From Steroidobacteraceae bacterium (GTDB taxonomy: Bacteria; Pseudomonadota; Gammaproteobacteria; Steroidobacterales; Steroidobacteraceae): a DNA stretch of 35,995 nucleotides. Shown here piece after piece: positions 19,604 to 30,586 of this stretch. The DNA lies in NCBI GenBank assembly GCA_027456085.1, contig DAIDVO010000030.1, forward strand, positions 1 to 35,995. The letters are read 5' to 3'. The position numbers and the translations under genes are program-made. A model generated the notes under the pieces. It saw only the letters and a program-made list of their open reading frames with translations. It was not told the DNA's origin and searched no databases. Each line of letters opens with the position of its first letter. Within the stretch, counting starts at the first letter, position 1.

Positions 19604-20875
19604 GTGTTGAACCGGGAATTCACCGCGGAGCGCGCGCAGCGTGAGGATGCGCACGACGTCCTCGCGCACGTCGCCGGGGAGTTCCATCATCCGGTCGACG
19701 CCGCCGGCCGCAAGCAGATCTATCTGTGCGGCCATTCCCTCGGCCTGCAGCCGAAGGCCGCTGCCGCATGCGTCGAACAAGAGTTGGCCGATTGGCGCGA
19801 ACTCGCGGTGCGCGGACATCACGCGGCAAAGCGGCCGTGGATCGGCTACCACGAGCGCTTGGCCGAACCGCTCGCAAACCTCGTCGGCGCGGCCCCCGCC
19901 GAAGTCGTCGCGATGAATTCACTGACCGTGAATCTTCACCTCATGATGGTCAGTTTCTTTCGCCCCGCGGGCGGCAGGGATTGCGTTTTGGTCGAAAAGT
20001 CGGCGTTCCCTTCGGATCGATATGCAATTGATTCTCAACTAGCCTTTCATGGACTCGATCCTCAAAGCCACCTGATCGAAATCGGGCCGCGGCCCGGCGA
20101 ATGGTGCCTGCGCACGGAAGACCTCGTCGACGGCATCGGGCAGGCCGGGGCGCGGCTCGCTCTCGTCCTGCTGCCGGGAGTTCAATACCAGAGCGGGCAA
20201 TCCTTCAACCTCGAACCCGTGATCGCCGCCGCGCGCCAAGCCGGCGCCGCAGTCGGTCTCGATCTTGCGCACGCGATCGGCAACACCCTGCTGCATCTGC
20301 ACGATTGGAACGCGGACTTCGCGGTCTGGTGCGGATATAAATATTTGAACGGCGGCCCCGGCGCGCTCGGCGGCTGTTTCGTCCATGACCGCCACGCGGC
20401 GAACTTCGAGCTGCCGCGATTCGCGGGTTGGTGGGGCCACGACAAGGACACGCGGTTTGCGATGGGTCCGCAATTCCATCCGATGGCCGGCGCCGAAGGA
20501 TGGCAAATCAGCAACCCGCCGATCTTGTCCGCGGCGCCGCTGCTGGCGTCCTTGGACATTTTCAGGCGCGCGGACCTTCGCCGCCTGCGCGCCAAGTCCG
20601 TCGCGCTGAGCGATTTCCTGCGCCGCTCGATCGAGGCCCTGGCGCCGGGACTCGTCGAGATCATTACTCCGGCAACGGCCGCGGACCGCGGCTGTCAATT
20701 GAGTTTGCGGTTGCCGCGGGATGGCAAGCGCTGTTTCGAACGGTTGAGCGCCGCCGGGGTCGTCGGCGATTGGCGGGAGCCGGAAATATTGCGCTTGGCG
20801 CCGGTGCCGTCCTACAACTCCTTCGTCGACGTCTTTAGGGCCGCCGAGGCGCTCGCTCGCGCCGCCGCAGCATGA
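19604..20875 (+). CDS. kynU: kynureninase
   Basis: IYLCGHSLGLQPKAAAACVEQEL; GVDLAHAIGNTLL-type motif (GLDLAHAIGNTLLHLHDWNADFAVWCGYKYLNGGPGALGGCFVHDRHA); C-term WREPEILRLAPVPSYNSFVDVFR. Confidence 0.94.
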   Translation: MLNREFTAERAQREDAHDVLAHVAGEFHHPVDAAGRKQIYLCGHSLGLQPKAAAACVEQELADWRELAVRGHHAAKRPWIGYHERLAEPLANLVGAAPAEVVAMNSLTVNLHLMMVSFFRPAGGRDCVLVEKSAFPSDRYAIDSQLAFHGLDPQSHLIEIGPRPGEWCLRTEDLVDGIGQAGARLALVLLPGVQYQSGQSFNLEPVIAAARQAGAAVGLDLAHAIGNTLLHLHDWNADFAVWCGYKYLNGGPGALGGCFVHDRHAANFELPRFAGWWGHDKDTRFAMGPQFHPMAGAEGWQISNPPILSAAPLLASLDIFRRADLRRLRAKSVALSDFLRRSIEALAPGLVEIITPATAADRGCQLSLRLPRDGKRCFERLSAAGVVGDWREPEILRLAPVPSYNSFVDVFRAAEALARAAAA

Positions 20876-22217
20876 GTGCCGACGGCCGCTCCCTTGCCCT
20901 CGCCGGCGCGGCTACGAGGTATCGGTCTACGAAGCCGGCGCCGATCCGCGCGCGGGTCCCGCCGCTTCGGGGCGGTCGATCAACTTGGCCTTGGCCGCGC
21001 GCGGCATCAATGCGCTGAAGCGCGCCGGGGTATACGAGGAACTTGCGCACGACTGGGTGCCGATGCACGGCCGGCTCATTCACGGCCGCGAAGGCGGGAC
21101 GTCGATGCAGCCCTACGGCGTCCACCCGGACGAAGTGATTCATTCGATTTCACGGCATCGGCTGAACCGTACGTTGCTGGACATCGCCGTGCGGCGCTTC
21201 GGCGTCGATGTGCGCTTCGAACACCGCCTGGAATCGGCCGACTTCGATGCAGGCATCGCATCGGTGCGCGACCTGCGCGCGGACCGGCTCGTGCCGGTGC
21301 GCATGCGGCCGCTCGTCGCCAGCGACGGCGCCGGGTCGTGCATGCGCCGTGCGATGCACGGCGCGCATCTGATCGAGGCGCGCGAGGAAGATCTGGCGCA
21401 CGGTTACAAGGAATTGTCGATACCCGCCGGGCCCGGCGGCAGTTACGTGCTGGAGCGCGAAGCGCTGCATGTCTGGCCGCGCGGGGGCTTCATGTTGATC
21501 GCGCTGCCGAACGCCGACGGCAGCTTCACGGCGACCTTATTCCTGCCGACGAGCGGGCCCGACGGCTTTGCGAGCTTGACCGACCGCTGCCGGGTGGAGA
21601 GGTTCCTGCGCGCGCACTTTCCCGACGTCGTCGCGCTGATGCCCGACCGCCTGCGGGAATTCGAGGCGCACCCGACGGGATTTCTCGGCACTGTGCGGGC
21701 CGAACCGTGGCATGTCCGCGGAATGGCCGCGCTCATTGGCGACAGCGCGCACGCGATCGTACCGTTCCACGGTCAAGGCATGAACGCATGCTTCGAGGAT
21801 TGCCTGTATTTCGACGCCTGCGTCGCCCGGCACCCCTCGTGGGAGGAGGGATTTGCGGATTTCTTCGCCGCGCGCAAGGCCGACACCGACGCCATTGCCG
21901 AGATGGCGCTCGAGAATTACCGGGAAATGCGCGAGCGGGTCGCCGATCCGAAATTTCAACTGCAAAGCGCCTTGTCGCGGGAACTCGAGCGCCGCCACCC
22001 GCAGCGCTTCATTTCGCGCTATTCGATGGTGATGTTCCACGAGGAGATTCCGTACCGCGTTGCGCAGGCGCGCGGCCGCATCCAATCCCGCTTGCTCGGC
22101 GACTTGACCGATAAGGTCTCGCAACTCGGCGAAATCGATTTCGATGTCGCGCGCCGCGAGGTCGAGGCGCGTTTGCCGCCGCTCGCTCAGGACTTGTCGA
22201 GCGTGATGAAGCTGTAG
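20872..22217 (+). pseudogene. kmo: kynurenine 3-monooxygenase with N-terminal deletion/frameshift (track ORF 20985..22217)
   Basis: KMO homology in one frame from about 20907: RGYEVSVYEAGADPRAGPAASGRSINLALAARGINALKRAG...WHVRGMAALIGDSAHAIVPFHGQGMNACFEDC...RRHPQRFISRYSMVMFHEEIPYRVAQARG. The coupled ATG at 20872 (ATGA with kynU stop) is in another frame (MSADGRSLALAGAATRYRSTK..., terminates after 48 codons), and no GxGxxG motif is encoded. Confidence 0.75.
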
Positions 22218-22732
22218 TCGAATTCATGGACGGCGTCGGCTTGGTGGCGCTCGCGCGCCGTTTCGCGCCAGCCGGCGTCGTGCCAATCCTTGAAATGCGC
22301 ATCGCCGCCTGCGATGCAGGTATGGACCAGGGTCAGGTGGATGCGCAGCGCGAACGGCAAGCACAGCCGGTAGACCTCCCCGCCGCCGATGACCATGATC
22401 GTCCGATCAGGCCGCCCCGCCGCGAGCGCCTGCGCGATCGTCGCGACCGCGGTGCAGCCCGGCGCGACCACGCCCCGCTGCCGCGTCAAGACGAGGTTGC
22501 GGCGGCCGGGCAGCGCCCGTCCGATCGACTCATGCGTCTTGCGGCCCATCAATACATCATGGCCGAGGGTGATCGCCTTGAATCGCCGCAGGTCCGCGGG
22601 CAGCCTCCACGGCAGTCGGTTGTCGCGGCCGATGACGTCGTTCTCCGCGACCGCGACGACGAATTCGATCGCCGCACCTGCGCGCGGAGCCGAAAATGCC
22701 GGCGTATCGTTCCCGCTAGTGTCCGTCTTCAT
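22187..22732 (-). CDS. folA: dihydrofolate reductase
   Basis: VVAVAENDVIGRDNRLPWRLPADLRRFKAITLGHDVLMGRKTHESIGRALPGRRNLVLTR; MVIGGGEVYRLCLPFA. Confidence 0.94.
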   Translation of the reverse strand: MKTDTSGNDTPAFSAPRAGAAIEFVVAVAENDVIGRDNRLPWRLPADLRRFKAITLGHDVLMGRKTHESIGRALPGRRNLVLTRQRGVVAPGCTAVATIAQALAAGRPDRTIMVIGGGEVYRLCLPFALRIHLTLVHTCIAGGDAHFKDWHDAGWRETARERHQADAVHEFDYSFITLDKS

Positions 22733-22837
22733 GCCCCGATCCGCGTGCCGAAAGCGGGTTTATACGCCGAACGGCCGCCGGCGAGAAGTTACCAACGCCC
22801 CGATGTAAGCATCATTCGGCGCGCGTCCACTCGCGCA

Positions 22838-23728
22838 TCAAGCGACGCGGCACTCGTTCACGATCCAACGCGTGAACTCCTGCAAGTCCTCGCGACTGCG
22901 ATCTTCGGGTCTTTGAAGAATGACGTAGCTCTCGTTCGTGGTCAGCTCCGCGTCGAACAGCTTGATCAAGCCACCGGCGGCGAACCGGTCGGCGCTCAAC
23001 CGCGCCGGCACGAGCGCGACGCCGATGCCCTGTTCGGCCGCGATCACGACCGCGGACATCGTGTCGAGGCGCACGAGGCGATTCGGCTTGATCGGCTCCA
23101 TGCCCAATCCCAGCGTCCATCGTTCCCAGGCTTCGCGCCGCTCCTCGTGCACGAGAAGCGTCTTGCCGTTCAGGTCTTCGTAGCGGTCGATCGGATTATC
23201 CAGCAGGAACGACGGTGAACAGGCGACTATGAAGCTTTGCGCGAACAGCTCGTGCACCGTGAGGCCTTCCCAGGGACCCGAGCCGACGACGATCGACAGA
23301 TCCGCCTCCGCCGGGTGGGTCTTCGGCGCGGAGAACGTGGTCTCGATCCGAATGTCAGTCTCCTCACGCGCCTGCGAGAACGACGCGAGGCGCGGCAACA
23401 GCATCTCGTTCGCGAAAAACGAGGGCACATTCAGGCGAATGATCGTGCGGCCGTAGCGGATCTGAAGCTGCTCCGTGACGCTCTCGAGCTTGGAAAATAT
23501 GTCGTCGAGGTGTTCCAGGTAATGCGCGCCCGCATCGGTGAGCGCGAGCGTGCGCACGCCGCGGGCACCCCGTTCGAACAGCGTGACGCCGAGTTGCTCC
23601 TCGAGCGCCTTGATCTGGTGGCTGACGGCCGACGGCGTGACGAACAACTCGTCGGCGGCCGCCTTGAAGCTTTGCAGCTTGGCGGCAACCTGGAAAGTCT
23701 TCAGAAATTTGAGCGACGGCAGGCGCAT
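22838..23728 (-). CDS. LysR-family transcriptional regulator (GcvA-like)
   Basis: MRLPSLKFLKTFQVAAKLQSFKAAADELFVTPSAVSHQIKALEEQLGVTLFERGARGVRTLALTDAG wHTH; substrate-binding domain follows. Confidence 0.92.
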   Translation of the reverse strand: MRLPSLKFLKTFQVAAKLQSFKAAADELFVTPSAVSHQIKALEEQLGVTLFERGARGVRTLALTDAGAHYLEHLDDIFSKLESVTEQLQIRYGRTIIRLNVPSFFANEMLLPRLASFSQAREETDIRIETTFSAPKTHPAEADLSIVVGSGPWEGLTVHELFAQSFIVACSPSFLLDNPIDRYEDLNGKTLLVHEERREAWERWTLGLGMEPIKPNRLVRLDTMSAVVIAAEQGIGVALVPARLSADRFAAGGLIKLFDAELTTNESYVILQRPEDRSREDLQEFTRWIVNECRVA

Positions 23729-23743
23729 AGGTCGACCAACGCG

Positions 23744-23756
23744 TTATCGGGGATAA
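23744..23756. promoter_or_regulatory. Candidate LysR box (T-N11-A dyad): TTATCgggGATAA
   Basis: Perfect 5-bp inverted repeat with T-N11-A spacing, 16 nt upstream of the LysR ATG; overlapping dyad GGGGATAAGCATTCCCC follows. Confidence 0.5.
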
Positions 23757-23926
23757 GCATTCCCCAGGGCCATTTTTCGCAATGATATAAGCAAATTACA
23801 TGCCATGGGTCGAAATCGCCATGTTGGCGCGCCGTTTTGGTCTTTCGCCGGGTCCCGTGCCGCATCTCTGCGCAGGGACCGTCCGCCGCCGCACGGTGCC
23901 GGCGCATCGGCGCGCAAGGCGCGCGC

Positions 23927-24444
23927 TCAGTGCGTCTTGCGCTTCGCGCGCCCCGCCGTCCGGCGCGCACGCCTCTTGCGGGGCGCCTTGGCCGGCGCCA
24001 GCATGCTGCCGCGGCAATTTTGCGCACCGCAACGGCAGGCGAATATCTCGTCCACGTTCGGCGCATCGTCCACATCCCGCCCGATCTGGTAGTCGTAGGC
24101 GAGTTCCTCGCCCTTTTGAATGGTGCGAATCGCCTCGATGAAGATTCGCTTGTCGGCGACGCTGCTTTCGCAATTCGGCTCGCAGCCGTGATTGATGTAG
24201 CGGCCCTCGTTGCCGCCGACGCCGCCGTCGATGACCGTCTTCGAGTCCACCGTGAACAAGAACGTGTGGTTGTCGTCCTCGGTCTTGTCCTCGTAGCGTG
24301 CGTCGGCCTCGGCGTGGCTGACGCGCTCGCCGAGGTATTCGATGATCGCGGTGCCCTTGCGGATTCGACGCAGCGCGAAAACGCCGAACCCGTGAATCGG
24401 CGAATGCCTGACTTCGATCATCGGCGCGCGGCGCGCGCTCTTCT

Positions 24445-24448
<4 letters not shown>
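23927..24448 (-). CDS. SET-domain protein (putative protein-lysine methyltransferase) with post-SET motif and basic C-terminal tail
   Basis: [54 protein letters not shown]; post-[13 protein letters not shown]; tail [22 protein letters not shown] 24448 has ATGA overlap with thyA stop; track ORF starts 24481. Confidence 0.92.
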
Positions 24449-25239
<791 letters not shown>

Positions 25240-25242
25240 GCG

Positions 25243-26079
25243 CTAGCTTTTTACGGGGGCGAGGTTGCCGCTGACCGCATTGCGCCGGTACGCGTAGACC
25301 ATCATGATCGCGCCGATGACGATCATCGGCATCGTCAGCAGCATCCCCATCGTCAGCCAATTGCCGGCCAGGTAGCCGATGTCCGCGTCGGGCAGGCGCA
25401 CCCACTCCACGGTGAAGCGGGCGAATCCGTAGACGATCATGAACAAGGCGCTGGGCGCCAGGCGCGGCCGCGGCTTCGCCGTGAACGTCCACATGATCAC
25501 GAACAGCAGCAGCCCCTCGAGCACCGCCTCGTAGAGCTGGGACGGATGCCTGCCGATCAGGACGCCCTGCGCATTCGGCACGCCGAAAGCCCACGGCAGG
25601 TTGGTAGGCTTTCCCCAGAGCTCGCCATTGATGAAATTACCGAGCCTTCCGGCCATCAAGCCGATGCCCGGCAGCGGCGCAAGGAAGTCGAAAACGTCGA
25701 CTGCGTGCTTGCCTTTCGCGCGCGCAAACAGGAATGCCGCGACCACGACGCCGGCCAGGCCGCCGTGAAAGGACATGCCGCCGTCCCAGATGCGGAACGC
25801 ATTGAGCCAATTCTCCGCAAGCACGTCATGGCCGTAGAATATGCACCAGCCGGTCCGGCCGCCGACGATGACGCCGATCGCGCAATAGAAAATCAAATCG
25901 TCGATATCCAGCCCGTTCCATGTCGATCCGGGGCGCCGCGCGCGGTAGCGCGCAAGGAGCCAGGCGGTGGTGAAGCCGACGAGGTACATGATCCCGTACC
26001 AGTGGACGCGCAAGGGTCCTACCCCGAGAAACGGCCCGATGGAGATCGCGATCGGATTGATGTGCGGATAGACGAGCAT
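25243..26079 (-). CDS. lgt: prolipoprotein diacylglyceryl transferase
   Basis: MLVYPHINPIAISIGPFLGVGPLRVHWYGIMYLVGF; HGGLAGVVVA; GRLGNFINGELWG. Confidence 0.95.
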   Translation of the reverse strand: MLVYPHINPIAISIGPFLGVGPLRVHWYGIMYLVGFTTAWLLARYRARRPGSTWNGLDIDDLIFYCAIGVIVGGRTGWCIFYGHDVLAENWLNAFRIWDGGMSFHGGLAGVVVAAFLFARAKGKHAVDVFDFLAPLPGIGLMAGRLGNFINGELWGKPTNLPWAFGVPNAQGVLIGRHPSQLYEAVLEGLLLFVIMWTFTAKPRPRLAPSALFMIVYGFARFTVEWVRLPDADIGYLAGNWLTMGMLLTMPMIVIGAIMMVYAYRRNAVSGNLAPVKS

Positions 26080-26124
26080 GGCTATAAGTTTAACCCACGG
26101 CATTCGCCGGCGAGAACACCGTTC

Positions 26125-27336
26125 TCACGCCAACGGCGCGTTGACGCGGCAATAATACGCCTTCAAGTATCGCGTTTCCGCTATCGCCGGGTGCACCGGG
26201 TGATCGGGCGCCTGTCCGCCCTGCTCCAATAATTGAACGTGCTTGCCGGCGGTCCGGGCCGCCTTGCCTATCGCATCCTGCAGCGCTTCGGCGCTCATGT
26301 GATATGAGCACGAGCAAGACACCAAAATGCCGTCGTCGGCGAGCAGCTGCAGCGCGAGCTGGTTCAATCGCTTGTACGCCGCCTGCGCCTTCGGCAGATC
26401 CTTCTTGCGCTTTGCGAATGCCGGCGGATCGATGACGAGCACATCGAATTTCGCGCCCTCGCGGCTCAAATCCGCCAACACGTCGAACGCATCACCCTTG
26501 CGCGCATGGATCGCGTGGCCGTTGCGCTTGCCGTTCTGCTGCGCGAGTTCGAGCGCCCGGGCGGAACTGTCCACGCACAGCACCTCGCCCGCGCCGGCCC
26601 GCGCCGCGCCGAGGCCCCATGCGCCGACGTAGCTGAACACGTCGAGAACGCGTGCGCCCGGTCGGATGTACTTCGAAAGCGCCCGGCGGTTCGCCGATTG
26701 GTCGAAAAACCAGCCCGTTTTCTGGCCCTCGCGCAGCGGCACTTCGAATTCCAGGCCGTCCTCGACGACGATCCCGAGTTCCGCGACCGAGCCGACGGCC
26801 TCTTCCACATATGCCGGCAGACCCTCCAGTTCGCGCGCGCCGCCGTCGTTCTTGAACAACAGCGCATCGACGCGCAGCTCCTGCGCGAGCGCCTGCCGGA
26901 TCTGATCCTTGAAGCGCTCCATGCCTGCGGTTCCGATTTGAACGACGCAAGTCCCGCCGAAGCGGTCGATCACGAGGCCCGGAAGCCCGTCGGCCTCGCC
27001 GTAGACCAACCGATAGTACGGAGCCGCGTAAAGGCGTTCGCGCAAGCCGAGCGCGCGCCGCAAGCGCGCCGCGAACCACGCGACATCGGGAATTTTCCAA
27101 CTTTCGAGCAAGCGTGCGCAAATCAGCGATTGTGGATTGACGTAGGCCAATCCGAGCGCGCGGTCGTTGTGCGCCAGCACCCGCACCAGTTGGCCCGCCT
27201 GGAACGCGCCGAGCGGCGTCTGGGCGGTGTCCACTTCGTTGCTGAACACCCAAAGATGGCCCGCCTGCAAGCGGCGGTCTTCATTGCGCTTCAGGCGCAA
27301 TGCGGGCAAAGACGCAACGGCTTCATTCACTGACAT
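26125..27336 (-). CDS. class I SAM-dependent rRNA methyltransferase with N-terminal PUA domain (RlmI/YccW-like)
   Basis: RRLQAGHLWVFSNEVD (PUA); GQKTGWFFDQSANRRALSKYIRPGARVLDVFSYVGAWGLGAARAGA; VIDPPAFAKRKKDL. Confidence 0.88.
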   Translation of the reverse strand: MSVNEAVASLPALRLKRNEDRRLQAGHLWVFSNEVDTAQTPLGAFQAGQLVRVLAHNDRALGLAYVNPQSLICARLLESWKIPDVAWFAARLRRALGLRERLYAAPYYRLVYGEADGLPGLVIDRFGGTCVVQIGTAGMERFKDQIRQALAQELRVDALLFKNDGGARELEGLPAYVEEAVGSVAELGIVVEDGLEFEVPLREGQKTGWFFDQSANRRALSKYIRPGARVLDVFSYVGAWGLGAARAGAGEVLCVDSSARALELAQQNGKRNGHAIHARKGDAFDVLADLSREGAKFDVLVIDPPAFAKRKKDLPKAQAAYKRLNQLALQLLADDGILVSCSCSYHMSAEALQDAIGKAARTAGKHVQLLEQGGQAPDHPVHPAIAETRYLKAYYCRVNAPLA

Positions 27337-27357
27337 GGCGGGCACTTCGGTTATAGT
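27330..27357 (+). promoter_or_regulatory. Candidate sigma70-type promoter for the YyaL-like gene (CTGACA-N16-TATAGT)
   Basis: -35 CTGACA at 27330-27335 (5/6 to consensus), -10 TATAGT at 27352-27357, ATG at 27390; the -35 overlaps the divergent gene's start codon. Confidence 0.5.
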
Positions 27358-27389
27358 CGCGCGCATTCTACCCGACGCGGACGCTTCCG

Positions 27390-29462
27390 ATGCAGCGCAA
27401 TCGACTCTACGAGGAAACCAGCCCATATCTTCTGCAGCATGCCGAAAATCCGGTCGATTGGCACCCTTGGGGCGAAGAGGCGCTCGCGCGGGCGCGCGCC
27501 GAGGACAAGCCGATATTGCTGTCCATCGGCTATTCCGCATGTCATTGGTGCCACGTGATGGCGCACGAATCCTTCGAGGATCCGGACACCGCGGCGCTGA
27601 TGAATGCGCTGTTCATCAACATCAAGGTGGACCGCGAGGAGCGGCCGGATCTCGACAAGATTTACCAAATCGCGCAGCAATTGCTGACGCGGCGCGCGGG
27701 CGGGTGGCCGCTGACGATGTTCCTGACCGCCGGCGAGCAACAGCCGTTTTTCGGCGGCACCTATTTCCCGAAGGAGGCGAACTTCGGATTGCCGCCGTTC
27801 CGCGACATCCTCGGGCGCGTCGCCGAGTACTACCGCGTCCATCGCGCCGAAATCGCCGCCCAAGCCGAACCGCTGCGGCACGCACTTCAGTCCATCCTGC
27901 CCGCGGGCGGGCCGTCCGACGCTGCGCTCGATGCCGCATCGCTCGAGCGGGCGCGTGCGGCGCTCGACGATCTGTTCGACGCCGAGTACGGCGGATTCAG
28001 GCAAGCGCCGAAGTTCCCGCACGCGATGGCCGTCGAACGCGCGCTGCGCCATTGGCGCTCGACCGTGGATACGGCGGCGCCCGATCTCAAAGCCTTGTTC
28101 ATCGCGACGTTGACGCTGACGCGCATGGCCGAGGGCGGGCTTTACGATCAGCTCGGAGGCGGCTTCTACCGCTATTCGGTGGATCGCGAATGGATGATTC
28201 CGCACTTCGAAAAGATGCTCTACGACAACGCGGCGCTGCTCGCGCTGTACTCGCAAGCGTATTTGGCGACCGCCGAACCCCTGTTCGCACGCATCGCCGC
28301 CGAAACCGCGGACTGGGCGGTGCGCGAAATGCGCTCGCCGGAGGGCGGCTTTTATTCGAGTCTGGACGCCGACAGCGAGGGCGCTGAAGGCAAATTCTAC
28401 GTATGGGACAAGGCGCAGATTCAAGGCTCTCTGAACGCGGACGAGTGTGCCGCGTTTTGCGCGCGCTTTGGCCTCGAGCGCGCGCCGAATTTCGACGGCA
28501 AATGGCATTTGCATGCGGCTCTGCCGATCCAAGACGTCGCGCTGCGCGAAGGCTCGACGCCTGCGGCGGTGGCGGCGCTGATCGAGGACGCACGCGCGCG
28601 GCTCTTCGCCGTACGCAATGCGCGCGTGCGGCCTGCGCGCGACGAGAAGATACTCACCGCCTGGAACGGACTCATGATCAAGGGCCTCGCGCTCGCCGCG
28701 CGCACGCAGGGTAGCCTCGACCTCGCCGAGCGGGCGTCCGAAGCCGTCGATTTTCTCCGCAATCGTCTGTGGAAGGACGGCCGTCTGCTCGCGGTCCACA
28801 AGGACGGACGCGCGCACCTTGCGGCATACCTCGACGACTACGCGTTCCTCGCGGACGCACTGCTCGAACTTTTGCAAACGCGCTGGCGTACGCGGGATTT
28901 GGAATTCCTCGTGCAGCTGGTCGAGGTCTTGCTCGCGAAATTCGAGGACCGCGCCGTCGGCGGCTTCTTCTTCACGGCGTCCGATCACGAGCGCCTGATT
29001 CACCGCAGCAAGTCGTTCAGCGACGAATCCCTGCCAGCCGGCAACGCGATCGCCGCCGGCGTGCTCGGCCGGCTCGGATACCTGCTCGGCGAACCGCGCT
29101 ACCTCGACGCCGCGCGCCGCACGCTGACCGCCGCACTGCCGATGATGATGCAGGACCCCGCACTGCACATGAGCGCGCTTAACGCGCTCGACGATCATCT
29201 CGCGCCGACGCAAGTCGTGATCATCCGCGGCGCCGCGGCCGAAGCCATGCGCTGGGCGCGCGAGCTCGGATGCCTGTACGCGCCCTCACGCCTGCTGTTC
29301 GCGATCCCCGACGAGGCCGAGGGGCTGCCGCGCGCCTTGTCGGAGAAGCGCAGCGCTGACGGCGCCGTCGCCTACGTTTGCACCGGGAGCACCTGTTCGC
29401 CGCCGATCGGCGATCTCGACGAAGTCGCGCGCGCACTCAAAACGTCCCGGCCGCGCCTGTGA
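27390..29462 (+). CDS. thioredoxin domain-containing protein, YyaL/DUF255 family
   Basis: 690 aa; [70 protein letters not shown]. Confidence 0.92.
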   Translation: MQRNRLYEETSPYLLQHAENPVDWHPWGEEALARARAEDKPILLSIGYSACHWCHVMAHESFEDPDTAALMNALFINIKVDREERPDLDKIYQIAQQLLTRRAGGWPLTMFLTAGEQQPFFGGTYFPKEANFGLPPFRDILGRVAEYYRVHRAEIAAQAEPLRHALQSILPAGGPSDAALDAASLERARAALDDLFDAEYGGFRQAPKFPHAMAVERALRHWRSTVDTAAPDLKALFIATLTLTRMAEGGLYDQLGGGFYRYSVDREWMIPHFEKMLYDNAALLALYSQAYLATAEPLFARIAAETADWAVREMRSPEGGFYSSLDADSEGAEGKFYVWDKAQIQGSLNADECAAFCARFGLERAPNFDGKWHLHAALPIQDVALREGSTPAAVAALIEDARARLFAVRNARVRPARDEKILTAWNGLMIKGLALAARTQGSLDLAERASEAVDFLRNRLWKDGRLLAVHKDGRAHLAAYLDDYAFLADALLELLQTRWRTRDLEFLVQLVEVLLAKFEDRAVGGFFFTASDHERLIHRSKSFSDESLPAGNAIAAGVLGRLGYLLGEPRYLDAARRTLTAALPMMMQDPALHMSALNALDDHLAPTQVVIIRGAAAEAMRWARELGCLYAPSRLLFAIPDEAEGLPRALSEKRSADGAVAYVCTGSTCSPPIGDLDEVARALKTSRPRL

Positions 29463-29474
29463 ACCTCGATCGGG

Positions 29475-29936
29475 CTAGCGCAACCGTCCAGGGCGCGCGA
29501 GCGCCGCCGCGAGCGCCTCGCGCAAATCGCCGTGCAGCGCGGGATCAAAGACCGGGGCTGCGAGCCAATCGAGCGCCCAGGGCTGCAGCGTACGCGTGCG
29601 CTCGGGCTCGGACGCATGCCGCGGAAACAGGTGCGCATGCAGCGCGGGCTCGACGTTGCCGAACATCGCGTAATTGATGCGCATGGCCAAGGTCACCTCG
29701 ATCAACGCATCGCCGAGCAGCGCCATGTCGGCGAGGAATCGGGCCCTCTCATCCGCCTGCAGCGCATTCAGGTCGGCGACGACCGGGTCGGGCAGCAAGA
29801 GGCAATAGCCTGGGAGCACTTGCCGCTCGCCGAGCACGGCCCAGCCGGACTTGAGTTTCGCGACGGCCGCGGGATAATCGCCGGCGCGGCAGCGGGCGAC
29901 GATACGATGGATCGCGGTGGTTTCCGCGGCCGGCAT
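29475..29936 (-). CDS. HIT-superfamily-like protein
   Basis: 153 aa; NYAMFGNVEPALHAHLFPRH resembles a HIT histidine motif. Confidence 0.6.
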   Translation of the reverse strand: MPAAETTAIHRIVARCRAGDYPAAVAKLKSGWAVLGERQVLPGYCLLLPDPVVADLNALQADERARFLADMALLGDALIEVTLAMRINYAMFGNVEPALHAHLFPRHASEPERTRTLQPWALDWLAAPVFDPALHGDLREALAAALARPGRLR

Positions 29937-29956
29937 CAGCGCAATCGCCTATGCAA

Positions 29957-30586
29957 TCAACCGCGCCAATGGCGCCACGCGCCGGTATCCATGTGCACGA
30001 AATTGGAAACCCGGTAGTAGCCGACGCCGCCCAGCTTTTGTTTGAGCGCCGTGGCCGCGAGCTCCGCGCAATTGACGCCATTGATCCGCACGTCGATCGC
30101 GCGCCCCTGCATGTGGAGGCTGTGCAGCGCGACGCCGTGGCTGCGTTCATGCAGCATCTCGTTGGTCGCGGGCGAGCGGTAGCCGGATATCACGTGAAAC
30201 TCCGGAGCGACGCCGACCGCGCCCGCCACATGGTGCAGATAATCCATCAAACCGGGATCGATCGGGTGCAGGTCGCCGTTGCGAAAATCGCGCAGCACAT
30301 GTTCGATCTGCGCCATCGCGGATGCAACGTATGCCTGATCCCGATAAAACTCGACATCCAGATCCTCGCCGGTATGCAGATTCATCAGCACGATGCGCTT
30401 CGACGTCGACGCGGCGGCTGCGGCGGCCGGATCCGGCGGGATCGGCGGCGCGTATCGGGACTGCGGCGCGAACGCCGCTGAGCGCGCAAGCGCCGCGCTG
30501 CGCACCGGCCCCGCAATTACACCGGCGCCGACCGCGCAGGCCGCGAGGCTGCCAACTTTCAGGAAACGGCGGCGATCCATCGTCAT
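29957..30586 (-). CDS. YcbK/DUF882 (peptidase M15-like) protein with Tat signal
   Basis: Twin-arginine RRRFLK; EFHVISGYRSPATNEMLHERSHGVALHSLHMQGRAIDVRI; ATGA overlap with upstream gene. Confidence 0.88.
   Translation of the reverse strand: MTMDRRRFLKVGSLAACAVGAGVIAGPVRSAALARSAAFAPQSRYAPPIPPDPAAAAAASTSKRIVLMNLHTGEDLDVEFYRDQAYVASAMAQIEHVLRDFRNGDLHPIDPGLMDYLHHVAGAVGVAPEFHVISGYRSPATNEMLHERSHGVALHSLHMQGRAIDVRINGVNCAELAATALKQKLGGVGYYRVSNFVHMDTGAWRHWRG

Noticed and set aside
20876-22114. 412-aa plus-strand ORF overlapping KMO in another frame
   Set aside because: Arg-rich frame-shadow; the KMO homology is in the 20985..22217 frame.
23850-23926. Inverted repeats (e.g. GGTCCC...GGGACC) after the SET gene as a terminator
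   Set aside because: No T-tract follows and GC-rich inverted repeats are frequent here; not supportable without folding.
27351-29213. 620-aa minus-strand ORF opposite the YyaL-like gene
   Set aside because: Arg/Gln/Asp/Val-rich composition typical of the antisense shadow of a GC-rich gene; the plus strand has clear family motifs.
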